64,000 nt of DNA from Thermoanaerobaculales bacterium. GTDB taxonomy: Bacteria > Acidobacteriota > Thermoanaerobaculia > Thermoanaerobaculales > Sulfomarinibacteraceae. Every line of letters begins with the position of its first letter. Position 1 is the first letter of the stretch. Position numbers and translations under genes: made by a program. The DNA lies in assembly GCA_035358815.1 (NCBI GenBank), contig DAOPQC010000003.1, forward strand, positions 62,001 through 126,000, in the 5' to 3' direction. This document shows positions 26,433 through 36,232 of this stretch, one piece after another. The notes under the pieces are model-generated. The model was not told where the DNA came from, did not search any database, and saw only the letters and a program-made list of their open reading frames with translations.

Positions 26433-27716
26433 CTATGCCCAGCCGCGCAGGTGGCAGGCCGAGGCGACGCGCTGGATGGCGATCATGTAGGCGGCGTCGC
26501 GCGTGTACTCGCCGGCGTTCTCGGCCAGGTCGGCCACCGCGTGGAAGGCATTGGTCATCTTCTGATCGAGCCGCTCCAGCACCTCGGCCTTGGGCCAGAA
26601 GAAGTTGGTGTTGCACTGCACCTGCTCGAAGTACGAGCAGGTCACTCCGCCGGCGTTGGCCAGGAAGTCCGGGATCACGAAGATGCCCCGCTGCTTGAGG
26701 ATCGCGTCGGCCTCGGGCGTGGTCGGGCCGTTGGCGCCCTCGGCGAGAATCTTCACGTTGCGGTGGATGTGCTTCGCGGTCTCGCCGGTGACCTGGTTCT
26801 CGAGGGCCGCCGGGATCAGGATCTGCACGTCCTTGGCGATCCAGGCATCGGCGTCCTCGATCTTGTAGCCGGCCTTGACGGCCTTGTCCTTGTCGATGGT
26901 CCCGAAGCGGTCGGTGATCGAGAGCAGGAAGCTGGCGTCGATGCCGTCCGGCTTCGAGAAGGTGTAGGCCTTGTGGTCGTTGTTGTCCCAGCAGGCCACC
27001 GCCACCACCGTCCCGCCGAGCTCGATCAGCAGCTTGGCCGCGTACTGGGCGACGTTTCCGAAGCCCTGGATCGAGGCGCGGACGCCCTTGACCGGGATGT
27101 TCAGGCGCTTGAGCGCCTCGCGCACGGTGAAGATGACGCCGTAGCCGGTGGCCTCGGTCCGGCCCAGCGAGCCGCCGACCTCGACCGGCTTGCCGGTGAT
27201 GGCGCCCGGGAAGTGGCCGCCGGTGAGCCTCTCGTACTCGTCGAGCATCCACACCATGTGCTGCGGGTTGGTCATCACGTCGGGCGCCGGCACGTCCTGG
27301 ATCGGGCCGATGTTGCGGGCGACCTGGCGGACCCAGCCGCGGCAGAGCTGCTCCTGCTCGCGCGGCGACAGGTTGTGCGGGTCGCAGATGACGCCGCCCT
27401 TGCCGCCGCCGAGCGGGATGTCCACCACCGCGCACTTCCAGGTCATCCAGGTGGCTAGAGCGCGCACGGTGTCGACCGTCTCCTGAGGATGGAAGCGGAT
27501 GCCGCCCTTGGCCGGGCCGCGCGCGTCGTTGTGCTGGACGCGGAAGCCGCGGAAGATCTTGACCGTGCCGTCGTCCATCCGCACCGGGATGGTGAAGTGG
27601 TACTCGCGCTGCGGCCAGCGCAGCAGGTCGCGGATCCCGGCGTCGAGCTGCAGCTTGTCAGCAACCGCGTCGAACTGCCGCTGCGCCATCTCGAATGCGT
27701 TGAACTCCTTGGACAT
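26433..27716 (-). CDS. Glu/Leu/Phe/Val dehydrogenase (glutamate dehydrogenase type)
   Basis: 427 residues. The N-terminal domain holds the glutamate-dehydrogenase catalytic region KCAVVDIPLGGGKGGVICDP with its active lysines, and PAPDVMTNPQHMVWMLDEY. The NAD(P)-binding Rossmann domain has GFGNVAQYAAKLL and later ILAEGANGPTTPEAD and NAGGVTCSYFE. It interconverts glutamate and 2-oxoglutarate plus ammonium. Length and motifs favour the hexameric small GDH class, but cofactor choice is uncertain. ATG 27716 has AAGGAGG just upstream. The ORF continues 20 codons further, but that part is not family-like. Confidence 0.93.
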   Translation of the reverse strand: MSKEFNAFEMAQRQFDAVADKLQLDAGIRDLLRWPQREYHFTIPVRMDDGTVKIFRGFRVQHNDARGPAKGGIRFHPQETVDTVRALATWMTWKCAVVDIPLGGGKGGVICDPHNLSPREQEQLCRGWVRQVARNIGPIQDVPAPDVMTNPQHMVWMLDEYERLTGGHFPGAITGKPVEVGGSLGRTEATGYGVIFTVREALKRLNIPVKGVRASIQGFGNVAQYAAKLLIELGGTVVAVACWDNNDHKAYTFSKPDGIDASFLLSITDRFGTIDKDKAVKAGYKIEDADAWIAKDVQILIPAALENQVTGETAKHIHRNVKILAEGANGPTTPEADAILKQRGIFVIPDFLANAGGVTCSYFEQVQCNTNFFWPKAEVLERLDQKMTNAFHAVADLAENAGEYTRDAAYMIAIQRVASACHLRGWA

Positions 27717-27907
27717 CTCGCCCTCCTTGAGCCAGGCGCACGCGTTATACGCCAATGGCAGCGGTCCGTCAACCACTTCGCGCCATTTTTCACAAGGTCC
27801 CGAAGGGATAGCCGGCGTCCGGACGCAGGCTCACGCGGGCCGGCCTCCAAGGTCCGTCGAGGCGCGGCGGGGCGCCTTCCGGACGAATTGACGCCCCGGT
27901 GCGCCGA

Positions 27908-29218
27908 TCAGGGCGGCGGGGGGGCGAGGGGCTCGGCCTCGCCCCGCTCGACCTCGATCAGCACCTTGTCGATGCGGTTGCCGTCCATGTCGACCACCTC
28001 GAAGCGGGCGTTCCCGTAGGCGAAGCTGACACCGGCCTGAGGAATCCGTCCCAGGTGGTCGAGCACGAAGCCCGCCACCATCTTGACCTCCCTCCCCATG
28101 TCGATGCCGGTGATGGTCTCCACCTCGTCGGTCGGGAGCGTCCCGTCGACCAGCCACGAGCCGTCGTCCCTGCGGACGATGCGCGGCTCGGCGTCCTCGC
28201 CTCGTTCAGGCAGGTCCCCGGCAATCGCCTCGATCACATCCGTCAGGGTCACCAGCCCCTCGGTCGCGCCGTACTCGTCGACCACGACGGCGATGTGCAC
28301 CTTTTCCTTCTTGAACTGGCTGAGCAGCCTGAGGACCGGCGTGCCGTCGGGCACGAAGAGCGGGGGTGACATCAACCTGGAGAGATCGACCTCACCGCGG
28401 TCCGGCAGCTCCGGGAGCAGGTCCTTGGTGTGGACGACGCCGACCGGGTGATCGACGGTCCGGTCGCACACCAGCAGGCGCGAGAAGCGATGCGACTCGA
28501 CGACTGCGAGCACCGCGCTCCGGTCGGACCTGGCGTCGACCCAGACGATCTTGGAGCGCGGCGTCATGATCACCCGCACGGGACGGTCCGCCAGGCGCAG
28601 CACGCCTTCGATCATCTCCTTTTCCTGGGGGACGAAGACACCAGCCCTCGTGCCCTCGGCGATCAGCGACTTCACCTCGTCCTCGGTCACGGTCGTGTCC
28701 CGTGCCCCCGACCGGCCGAGAACCCGCAGCGCCCCCTCGGTCGAGACGTGGAGCAACCAGACCACCGGCGCGGCGACGAGCGACAGCACTCGCATCGGTC
28801 TGGCGACGAGCGAGGCGATCCGCTCCGGCTGAGCCAGGGCGATTCGCTTCGGCACCAGCTCGCCCAGGATCAACGACAGGAACGTGATGCCGACGACCGT
28901 GACGGCAATCCCCGCGGCCCGGCCGTGCGGCGAGATCGCCGAGAAGGAATCGAGCCAGCCGCCGAGCCGCTGCCCGAGGGTCGCACCGCTGAATGCGCCA
29001 GCGATGATGCCGACCAGGGTGATCCCGATCTGAACCGTCGACAGGAACCGGCTCGGGTCGTCGATGAGGCGGACGGCGGCGCGGGCTCCCCGGCCGCCCT
29101 GGTTCGCCAGCTGCTCGAGGCGGCTGCGCCGCGAAGAGACGACGGCCAGCTCGGACATCGCCAGCACGCCGTTCATCAGGGTCAGCAGGACGACGGCGAG
29201 CATCTCGAGGTAGACCAT
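27908..29218 (-). CDS. CNNM/CorC-type transporter (DUF21, two CBS, CorC_HlyC domains)
   Basis: 436 residues. DUF21 membrane domain (about 1–190) begins MVYLEMLAVVLLTLMNGVLA and ELAVVSSRRSRLEQLA. A CBS pair follows (IMTPRSKIVWVDARSDRSAV; PVLRLLSQFKKEKVHIAVVV), then a small CorC_HlyC domain ending near EVVDMDGNRIDKVLIEVE. Members are now linked to Mg2+/Co2+ export or homeostasis, while older annotation as haemolysin is not supported functionally. The ATG at 29218 is chosen because the membrane domain starts there. The gene stands alone. Confidence 0.9.
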   Translation of the reverse strand: MVYLEMLAVVLLTLMNGVLAMSELAVVSSRRSRLEQLANQGGRGARAAVRLIDDPSRFLSTVQIGITLVGIIAGAFSGATLGQRLGGWLDSFSAISPHGRAAGIAVTVVGITFLSLILGELVPKRIALAQPERIASLVARPMRVLSLVAAPVVWLLHVSTEGALRVLGRSGARDTTVTEDEVKSLIAEGTRAGVFVPQEKEMIEGVLRLADRPVRVIMTPRSKIVWVDARSDRSAVLAVVESHRFSRLLVCDRTVDHPVGVVHTKDLLPELPDRGEVDLSRLMSPPLFVPDGTPVLRLLSQFKKEKVHIAVVVDEYGATEGLVTLTDVIEAIAGDLPERGEDAEPRIVRRDDGSWLVDGTLPTDEVETITGIDMGREVKMVAGFVLDHLGRIPQAGVSFAYGNARFEVVDMDGNRIDKVLIEVERGEAEPLAPPPP

Positions 29219-29609
29219 CGCAACTCTCCGGATCCGGCTCCTGACCGAGAGGCTCCCTGGGAGCCGGCGGAATGGAGCCCCACGCGCGGCCGCCCTCCGG
29301 ATCAGGAGACGACGCCAGGATAGACGATCCGCTCCGCGGCCGGCCACCGCCCTGCCCGGACTCGTCAAACGGTTCCCGATCGGCTACTCTGTGCAGGTCA
29401 GGAGGCGGGGCGATCGCTCCGCCCGAGGTTTGATGAACGCCGAGGTTCTCCACCCGGATCGTGGGTGAGGGCACACAGGCGCCGCGGGCACTGATCGCCG
29501 CGGCGCGCCGCCTTCGACCGCTGATCCCAGCCCGCGCGCCGCGCTCCAGGCGTGGCGTGGATGGGGCTGCTGGCGCGCGCCTCGAGCCGCGCAGATGGAG
29601 GACGACGAC

Positions 29610-30686
29610 ATGGACCGGCTCTCTTCCCTGGGCTTCGGCCCGTTCTTCGAACGACAGCTCCCGTCATCGGGTGGCCCTGGGGCCATCCCCGCCCGGGTCG
29701 CGGCCGAGCACCGCGGCGCCTGGGAGGTGTGGTCCCAGGCCGGCTCCGGTCGCGCCCAGCTCGCCGGGCGGCTCCGGGCCGAGCTCGCCGCCGATGGCCT
29801 CCCCGGCGTCGGCGACTGGGTCGTGGTCAAGGAGGCGCCCGGGCCCGATTGCACTGCCGTGATCGAGGGCATCCTGGAGCGGCGCACCGTCTTCACCCGG
29901 GGGGCGGCCGGCCGCGAGTCCCGCGCCCAGGTGATCGCGGCCAACGTCGACCTGGTGTTCGCCGTCTGCGGCCTCGACGCCGACTTCAACCTCCGCAGGA
30001 TCGAGCGCTACCTGGCCCGCATCTGGGCCAGCGGCGCACAGCCGGCGGTGGTCCTCAACAAGGCCGACGTCTGCGACGACGTGGCCGGCCGCGTCGCCGA
30101 GGTCGAGCGGCACTGCCCCGGGGCTCCGGTCCACGTGACGAGCGCCGTGCTCGCCCACGGAGTCGCGGCTCTCCGCGCGACCATCCGCGACGGCATGACC
30201 GCGGCCCTGGTCGGCTCCTCGGGGGCCGGCAAATCGACGCTGGTCAACGCGCTGCTCGGTGAGGACCGGATGGCGACCGGCGCGGTGCGGGCACGCGATG
30301 GCCGTGGCCGTCACGTCACGACCCACCGCCAGCTCGTCCTGCTGCCGGGCGGGGGCCTGCTGCTCGACACGCCGGGCATGCGGGAGCTGCAGCTGGTCGA
30401 TGACGACGGCCTCGGCTCGGTGTTCGGCGACGTCGCGGCGCTCGCCGCCCGCTGCCGCTACCGGGACTGCCGCCACGACAGCGAGCCCGGCTGCGCCGTC
30501 AAGGAGGCGGTGGCGGCGGGAGAGCTCGACCCCACCCGCCTCGACCACTTCCGCAAGCTCGAGCGGGAGGCCCGGGCCTGGGAGCTTCGCCAGGACGAGC
30601 ACAAGCGACGGCAGGCCGAGCGGGTCTGGGGCCGGCTCTACGACGAGGTCGCGCTCCTGCGGCGCTGGAAGGGCGGCAAGCAGTAG
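29610..30686 (+). CDS. rsgA: Ribosome small-subunit-dependent GTPase A
   Basis: 358 residues. An N-terminal OB-fold is followed by a circularly permuted GTPase domain with motifs in the order G4 (VLNKADVCDD), G1 (VGSSGAGKSTLVNALLG), then G3 (LLDTPGMRELQL). The C-terminal zinc-binding region has the cysteine/histidine cluster CRYRDCRHDSEPGC. RsgA releases RbfA and checks late 30S maturation. ATG 29610 has GGAGG 8 nt upstream, while ATG 29595 would add five acidic residues. It ends 25 bp from the convergent methyltransferase gene. Confidence 0.95.
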   Translation: MDRLSSLGFGPFFERQLPSSGGPGAIPARVAAEHRGAWEVWSQAGSGRAQLAGRLRAELAADGLPGVGDWVVVKEAPGPDCTAVIEGILERRTVFTRGAAGRESRAQVIAANVDLVFAVCGLDADFNLRRIERYLARIWASGAQPAVVLNKADVCDDVAGRVAEVERHCPGAPVHVTSAVLAHGVAALRATIRDGMTAALVGSSGAGKSTLVNALLGEDRMATGAVRARDGRGRHVTTHRQLVLLPGGGLLLDTPGMRELQLVDDDGLGSVFGDVAALAARCRYRDCRHDSEPGCAVKEAVAAGELDPTRLDHFRKLEREARAWELRQDEHKRRQAERVWGRLYDEVALLRRWKGGKQ

Positions 30687-30711
30687 CTCCCGCCGCGGAA
30701 TCAACGGCCCA

Positions 30712-31458
30712 TCACCGCCGCATCAGCGCGAACACGCCCCAGCCCAGGTACTCACGCGCGTACGCGGCGTAGCGCTCGGGTCCCGAGGTCAGCTCGGCTC
30801 GAACGTCGTGCGCGAGCTCGTCGTCAGGGTTGGCGTCAAGCCAGCGGCGCATGGTGAGCCATTTGGCCGCCTCGTATCTGTCCCAGCCGTCTTGGTCAGC
30901 CAGAACCATCTCAACGACGTCGTAGCCAAGATGGCCGAAGGACGCGAGCAGCTCCGGAAGCCTGAGGAAGTCGGAGATCGAGCCGGCACGACACCCTTTG
31001 GCAACATCCTCCGTCGGCGGCAGCTGCCGCCAGTAGGGCTCGCCGATGAGGATGATCCCTCCGGGGCGCAAGCTCCGCGCCAGGAGCTCGATCGTGCCGG
31101 CGACTCCCCCGCCGATCCAAGTCGCACCGACACAGGCTGCGACACTGACCTTCTCGTCAGCGACATAGCCGGCAGCATCGCCATGGATGAACGTGACTCG
31201 ATCGGCGACGCCGAGCTCTTCAGCACGGAGCTTCGCCTGCTCGGTGAACAGCCGGCTCATGTCGACGCCGGTGCCGATCACGCCGTGATCGCGTGCCCAG
31301 GTGCACAGCATCTCCCCCGAACCGCTGCCGAGGTCGAGCACCCGGGCCCGCGATTCCAGACGCAGCGCCGCGCCGAGGGTGGCGAGCTTGTCGGGCGTGA
31401 TCGGGTCGTGGATGCGGTGAGCACTCTCAGCGATGTTGAACATTCGTGGAATATCCAA
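30712..31458 (-). CDS. Class I SAM-dependent methyltransferase
   Basis: 248 residues. The Rossmann motif I is VLDLGSGSGEMLCTWA, with motif II acid in GTGVDMSRLF and later IELLARSLRPGGIILIGEPY. No substrate domain is recognisable. The most likely start is a TTG at 31458 (LDIPRMFNIAE…), with AAGGAGG nine bases upstream. An ATG at 31485 in frame lies upstream of that ribosome-binding site and is therefore unlikely. The annotated ATG a few codons further in (MFNIAE) is another possibility. Confidence 0.8.
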   Translation of the reverse strand: MDIPRMFNIAESAHRIHDPITPDKLATLGAALRLESRARVLDLGSGSGEMLCTWARDHGVIGTGVDMSRLFTEQAKLRAEELGVADRVTFIHGDAAGYVADEKVSVAACVGATWIGGGVAGTIELLARSLRPGGIILIGEPYWRQLPPTEDVAKGCRAGSISDFLRLPELLASFGHLGYDVVEMVLADQDGWDRYEAAKWLTMRRWLDANPDDELAHDVRAELTSGPERYAAYAREYLGWGVFALMRR

Positions 31459-31602
31459 TGCAGAGAACCTCCTTACGGGTGTCAATAGACTCGGTCAGTG
31501 ACTAACCGGTGGCAGATGCAGCAGCGGCGTCCTGCAGCGACAAGGGCCAAGTCGACGACGTCCATTGGGAAGCTTATCGCGCCTCTCCCGATTTGAGCAG
31601 CC

Positions 31603-31612
31603 GCTCCGCAGG
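31603..31612. other. Possible attachment-site remnant (10 bp shared with tRNA-Asn 3' end)
   Basis: GCTCCGCAGG at 31603–31612 repeats, in the same orientation, the 3' acceptor-stem end of the tRNA-Asn gene (36235–36244). The two copies bracket the low-GC block. Ten bases can match by chance, so this is only a candidate. Confidence 0.25.
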
Positions 31613-31726
31613 GGCGTCTGATCGCCGCCGCCAGGGCTGGACCTCGCGGGTGCGCGCGGTGTGCTCACGCGCTTCGGCCACGCGCACGGCCGTTCGCCGC
31701 CGTCCGCCCCCGCACCTGTCGAGCGG

Positions 31727-34534
31727 CTATCCGCGGCTGGCTCTTCGAGTGACGATCTTTCTCAATTCACGCAGCCACAGCACCGAACTTGCCACTGCCG
31801 CGCAGAGCAGCCAATCGTCGAAATTCAGGCTCACGGTTGAAAACGCTTGTTGCAGAAACGGCATGTGAATCACCGACACTTGCAGCAACAGCGACAACAG
31901 AACCGCCCCCCACAGCCACTTGTTGGAGAACAGCCCGACGAACGCGCTCCGTTCATCCGAACGCGCGTTGAAGACGTTGAAAAGCGAAAAGAACACCAGA
32001 GTCGTGAAAGCCATCGTCTGTGCGTAACGCAAATCGCCTGAGCCTTCGATGAGACCTCCGGGCAAGCCGGCATCGAGTATGAGCAGCGTCCCCACCGCAA
32101 AGATCACGCCGACAAGGAAGATGCTCATCCACATGCCACAGGTGATCACTCCTTCACTCCGGGGCCGCGGTGGTTCGTTCATCAACCCAGCATCCGCCGG
32201 ATCAACGCCGAGCGCGAGCGCCGGCGCCCCGTCCGTCACGAGGTTAATCCACAGAATTTGCGTCGCCAGCAGCGGCAGCGCTACGCCACCACCTTCCGCC
32301 GTCAGCCCGATTACATCCGCCAGCAGTACGCCAAGGAACATCACCATCACTTCCCCAATATTCGACGACAGCAGGTAGCGTAGAAACTTCCTGATGTTCG
32401 AAAAGATCGCGCGTCCCTCTTGGATCGCCGCGACGATGCTGGCGAAGTTGTCGTCCGCCAGCACCATGTCGGCGGCTTCTTTGGAGACGTCCGTTCCGGT
32501 AATGCCCATTGCCACACCGATGTCGGCGGTCTTCAAAGCGGGCGCGTCATTGACGCCGTCGCCCGTCATCGCCACCGTCGTGCCTTCACGCTGCAACGCC
32601 TTCACGATCCGCAGCTTGTGTTCGGGGTTGACTCGCGCAAAGACCGACACTTCCCGGACCGTTCGGGCAAGCGTCTCCTCCGGCATCTTCTCAAGCTCCG
32701 CACCCGTGACAGCTCGCCCTTTTTCAACTATGCCGAGTTCTTGGGCAATGGCGACAGCGGTATTGGGATGATCGCCCGTAATCATCATTGGGCGAATGCC
32801 TGCGCCCTTCGCGCGCGCGACCGCATTCTTCGCCTCCTCGCGCGGAGGATCGATCATGCCTATCAAACCCAGGAAGACGAGGTCTTGCTCGACGCGCTCA
32901 TCAATCTCCTCGCGCCGGAATGCATCCTTCGGTAGCGAGCGGAAGGCGACTCCGAGCGTGCGCAGAGCCGCGTCAGCCATCTCTCCATTGCTCCTCGCAA
33001 TTTCCGCGCGACGTTCTGCTGTCAGAGGGCCGATCTTCTCTCCGACCAGTTCTTGCGAACAACGCGCGAGCAATATGTCCGGGGCGCCTTTGGTGAGGGC
33101 GAGCAGGCGCTCCTGCCTCTCGGCGTCACTGTGAATCGTGCTCATCAATTTGCGCTCGGACGAGAAGGGAATTTCAGCAACACGCGCAAAGCGGATGTCG
33201 AGCACCTCATCCTCCAGCCCGGCTTTGCGTGCCGCGACGATCAAAGCCCCTTCGGTCGGGTCGCCTTGCACTGTCCAGCGCCCGTCGCGCTCCCGCAAGA
33301 CGGCATTGTTGGCACGGTCGGCGGCGGCAAGCGCACGCACGAACTCGAAGCGGAGCGCGTCATCAATCGCACCTCCTGCCTCACGGCGGACTTCGCCTTC
33401 GGGAGCGTAACCCGTGCCCCCCAAATTCACGCGCCCACTCGCGGTGACGACCGCACGCACCGTCATCTCGTTCTTCGTCAGAGTGCCCGTCTTGTCGGAA
33501 GCGATGACGTTCACCGAGCCGAGCGCCTCGACCGCCGCGAGATGGCGCACGACGGCATTCCGCTTCGCCATACGCTGCACACCGAAGGAGAGCGCGGCTG
33601 TCACGACTGCCGGCAAGCCTTCCGGCACCGCCGCGACCGCGAGCGCCACGCCCAAAATGAGCGCGCCGAAAATGGCAGAGAAGCCGCTCATATCTTCGAC
33701 GAGAATGATTGTCGCGACCATCACGACGGCGATAACGGCGACGATGATGCCGAGCAGCTTGCCGACGCGGTCGAGCTCCTTTTGCAGTGGCGTGGTCTCT
33801 GTCGGAGCTTCTTCCAGGATCCCGGCGATGCGCCCCATCTGGGTCTGCATCCCTGTCGACACGACCACCGCGCGCCCGCGCCCGTAAGTCGCAGCTGTAC
33901 CGCTGAAGATCATATTGTTGCGGTCGCCGAGTCCGACCTCTTCCGCAATCGGAAGCGTATCCTTCAACACCGGCAGGCTCTCGCCCGTCAGCGACGCCTC
34001 CGCTGTCTGCATCGCGATCGATTCAATCAATCGCGCGTCGGCTGAAATGGTGTCGCCTTCCTCGATGATGATGATGTCGCCGGGTACGACCTCATTCGCC
34101 GGAATGCTCTGCCGCTCACCGTCTCGAATGACACCGGCGCGCGCCGCCGACATCCGGCGCAGCGCCGCCACCGCTTCCTCCGCCCGTGACTGCTGAATGT
34201 AGCCCATGACCGCATTGAGCAGCACGACGGCAAAGATCGCCATCGCTTCATAGGGCAGTGCCGAGTCACGTTCGTACAGCCATACTGCTGTCGAAAACAA
34301 CGTTGCGACAAGCAGCAGAATGACGAGCATATCTTGAAACTGGGCCAGGAATTTCCTCCACTCGGACACAGGCTTCTCTGCCGTCAGCTCGTTCTTGCCA
34401 TACCTCTCAAGTCGCGCCCTGGCCTCCCTTTCGCTCAAGCCGCGTCGAGCATTCGTGCCGAGCGTGGTCAATACTTCGTCAACCGGCTGCTGATAAGCAG
34501 CTATCTGATCTTGCTGAATAGTCGGAGTGCTCAT
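31727..34534 (-). CDS. Cation-transporting P-type ATPase, Ca2+ (P2A) type
   Basis: 935 residues. Actuator motif TGES (183–186), transmembrane-4 PEGLP (304–308, typical of Ca2+ pumps), phosphorylation site DKTGT (Asp347) and hinge MTGDGVNDAPALKTADIG are all intact. The N-terminal cation-ATPase domain and a six-helix C-terminal domain are present, so the pump should be functional. It probably exports Ca2+ (PMR1/SERCA-like). Sampled lines are about 50–63% GC against about 72% nearby, with more A/T-ending codons, which points to acquisition. AAGGAA lies 10 nt upstream of ATG 34534. The PLD gene is upstream in the same direction, 50 bp away. Confidence 0.93.
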   Translation of the reverse strand: MSTPTIQQDQIAAYQQPVDEVLTTLGTNARRGLSEREARARLERYGKNELTAEKPVSEWRKFLAQFQDMLVILLLVATLFSTAVWLYERDSALPYEAMAIFAVVLLNAVMGYIQQSRAEEAVAALRRMSAARAGVIRDGERQSIPANEVVPGDIIIIEEGDTISADARLIESIAMQTAEASLTGESLPVLKDTLPIAEEVGLGDRNNMIFSGTAATYGRGRAVVVSTGMQTQMGRIAGILEEAPTETTPLQKELDRVGKLLGIIVAVIAVVMVATIILVEDMSGFSAIFGALILGVALAVAAVPEGLPAVVTAALSFGVQRMAKRNAVVRHLAAVEALGSVNVIASDKTGTLTKNEMTVRAVVTASGRVNLGGTGYAPEGEVRREAGGAIDDALRFEFVRALAAADRANNAVLRERDGRWTVQGDPTEGALIVAARKAGLEDEVLDIRFARVAEIPFSSERKLMSTIHSDAERQERLLALTKGAPDILLARCSQELVGEKIGPLTAERRAEIARSNGEMADAALRTLGVAFRSLPKDAFRREEIDERVEQDLVFLGLIGMIDPPREEAKNAVARAKGAGIRPMMITGDHPNTAVAIAQELGIVEKGRAVTGAELEKMPEETLARTVREVSVFARVNPEHKLRIVKALQREGTTVAMTGDGVNDAPALKTADIGVAMGITGTDVSKEAADMVLADDNFASIVAAIQEGRAIFSNIRKFLRYLLSSNIGEVMVMFLGVLLADVIGLTAEGGGVALPLLATQILWINLVTDGAPALALGVDPADAGLMNEPPRPRSEGVITCGMWMSIFLVGVIFAVGTLLILDAGLPGGLIEGSGDLRYAQTMAFTTLVFFSLFNVFNARSDERSAFVGLFSNKWLWGAVLLSLLLQVSVIHMPFLQQAFSTVSLNFDDWLLCAAVASSVLWLRELRKIVTRRASRG

Positions 34535-34584
34535 CTCACTCGATTCCTTGTTCGCGCGACAGCTTGTAGTTCGGCGTAACGCAG

Positions 34585-36054
34585 CTACTTCCTGTGCGCA
34601 CCTCTTGTTCGCCTATCTTCACGATGCAAATCATGGCCTCTGTGAAGCAGCGCGATGCCGAGCCACACGAGAAGAATCAACAGCGGATATGTAAGCGCGT
34701 ACGGGAACACAGCAAAGAGGGCGGCCAGAATCAATGACAGTACGCCGCCAGCTGTCATCAAGCGCGCCTCAACCGGCTCCAGCACCCGCCGGTCCGTGAA
34801 CGCCGCGCCGATGGCGTTGCCGAAGCGAACCGCTCCGGCTGCCGCCCGCGCCATGCTCCCGCCCCCGCTGGTCATGACCCGGTGGTGTTTGCGCGGAGCA
34901 CCCGCTGAATGCGCTTTCCGCTTTGCACCCAGGACAATTTCAGTCGCGTTGGTTAAATCTTGAAGATACATATCTTCCATGTCTCGGGCGAAGGCTTCAC
35001 TTTCAACCACCGCGTCCAACTCGCAGTTGCCAAACCAACTGGCGATGTTGAGATTCGTCGAGCCGATGCGGGCCCATCGTCCGTCTGCCACAGCCGTCTT
35101 CGCGTGCAACATGGTGCCGTTCCACTCGAAAACCCGCACGCCCGCCGCCAAGAGAGGACGGTAGCCCACACTCGATAGAGGTTTCAGAAGGGGGACGTCC
35201 GTTGCGTTTGGCACAAGCAGCCGCACATCAACTCCGTCTGTCGCCGCTGCCATCAGAGCCTGCACGTAGACGCTCGTCCCTGCAAAGTAAGCATCCGTCA
35301 GCCACAGCTTCGATCTGGCAAGTGCGGCGATGAGTTGATCCAAGCGGAACATGCTGGCGGTCGCGGGCATGCTGGCCACGACTCGCATGCTCATATCGCC
35401 GCAACGACGAGAAACGTCATGAGTGACGCGTTCGTGCTCAGGGATCGGCTCGCCCGTCATCGCCCAGACCTGCGCAAATGCCCGCTCGATGTCCGTGACG
35501 GCCATTCCGCGTACTTCTACTCCGGTGTCACGCCACGGCTCCACGTTCTTGTCGGGGATACCCTCCCACATCCGGCCGACGCACAGCCCCGAGATGAAGC
35601 CGATTTGCCCGTCAACCGATAGCATCTTGCGGTGATCCCGCGATAGCCAACCGAGTGGGCTTCCAATCCGCGGCGGGTTGTAACAACGCACCTCAACGCC
35701 GCCCGTGCGCAGCCGCTTCCAAAATCGTCCTGAGGTCTTACCGAACCCGCCCATCCAATCGTAGATGAGTCGCACGGGTACGCCTTCCCGAGCTTTGGCC
35801 AGCAGTGCGTCGGCGAATCTGCGGCCCGTACGGTCTTCACGAATGATGTAGCTTTCGAAATATATATGGTGTTCCGCCCCCCCAATGGCATCGAGCCAAG
35901 CCGGGTAATTCTCACGGGCGTCTTTGAGCAGTCGGACATGATTCCCTTCGACGAGCGTCGCACCAGCGGCGCGCGAAAAGGCCTGGTTGGCCAAGCTACC
36001 TATCCCCGTCACGGTGTCGTACCCGCCAATTTCATGATCTGTTGCGACCTTCAT
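34585..36054 (-). CDS. Phospholipase D / cardiolipin synthase-like protein
   Basis: 489 residues with two HKD motifs: SRDHRKMLSVDG in the first half and MLHAKTAVADG in the second, each followed by the conserved Gly/Asn segment (GSTNLN). This is the layout of bacterial cardiolipin synthases and related phosphatidyltransferases. C-terminal hydrophobic stretches (ALFAVFPYALTYPLLILLVW) would anchor it to the membrane. The usual N-terminal helices of ClsA are missing here. Interestingly, a short upstream ORF (36051–36197) carries one such helix and overlaps this start by ATGA. The gene shares the low GC of the ATPase. Confidence 0.85.
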   Translation of the reverse strand: MKVATDHEIGGYDTVTGIGSLANQAFSRAAGATLVEGNHVRLLKDARENYPAWLDAIGGAEHHIYFESYIIREDRTGRRFADALLAKAREGVPVRLIYDWMGGFGKTSGRFWKRLRTGGVEVRCYNPPRIGSPLGWLSRDHRKMLSVDGQIGFISGLCVGRMWEGIPDKNVEPWRDTGVEVRGMAVTDIERAFAQVWAMTGEPIPEHERVTHDVSRRCGDMSMRVVASMPATASMFRLDQLIAALARSKLWLTDAYFAGTSVYVQALMAAATDGVDVRLLVPNATDVPLLKPLSSVGYRPLLAAGVRVFEWNGTMLHAKTAVADGRWARIGSTNLNIASWFGNCELDAVVESEAFARDMEDMYLQDLTNATEIVLGAKRKAHSAGAPRKHHRVMTSGGGSMARAAAGAVRFGNAIGAAFTDRRVLEPVEARLMTAGGVLSLILAALFAVFPYALTYPLLILLVWLGIALLHRGHDLHREDRRTRGAHRK

Positions 36055-36197
36055 GGTCTCATGCTACGGAGCCGGAACGCGAGCACAACCATCATTGCGC
36101 CGAGGAGCAGCGCATATGCGCCGATGGCTCGAAGCCAATCCCGACGACGAGTTCGCGAAATCAGCGTGGTCGAGTCGCGGAGGAGGTGCAGTCGCAC
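36051..36197 (-). CDS. Small membrane protein (48 residues) coupled to the PLD gene
   Basis: A GTG-initiated ORF encodes a basic N-terminal part (VRLHLLRDSTTLISRTRRRD) and a single helix (WLRAIGAYALLLGAMMVVLA) before a short basic tail. Its TGA overlaps the PLD start codon as ATGA. This overlap, the signature of a membrane segment and the shared composition support a real gene. It could be a split-off N-terminal anchor of the cardiolipin synthase. No homologue is recognised and no strong Shine-Dalgarno precedes the GTG. Confidence 0.45.
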   Translation of the reverse strand: MRLHLLRDSTTLISRTRRRDWLRAIGAYALLLGAMMVVLAFRLRSMRP

Positions 36198-36199
36198 AA

Positions 36200-36223
36200 G
36201 CGGCCCACCTGGCGGTGGGCCGC
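36200..36223 (-). terminator. Hairpin downstream of tRNA-Asn
   Basis: GCGGCCCACC (36200–36209) pairs perfectly with GGTGGGCCGC (36214–36223) around a 4-nt loop. On the minus strand it lies 9 nt after the tRNA CCA end and is followed by TTGT, so it is a plausible but weak factor-independent terminator. Confidence 0.5.
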
Positions 36224-36232
36224 GGATTCGTT

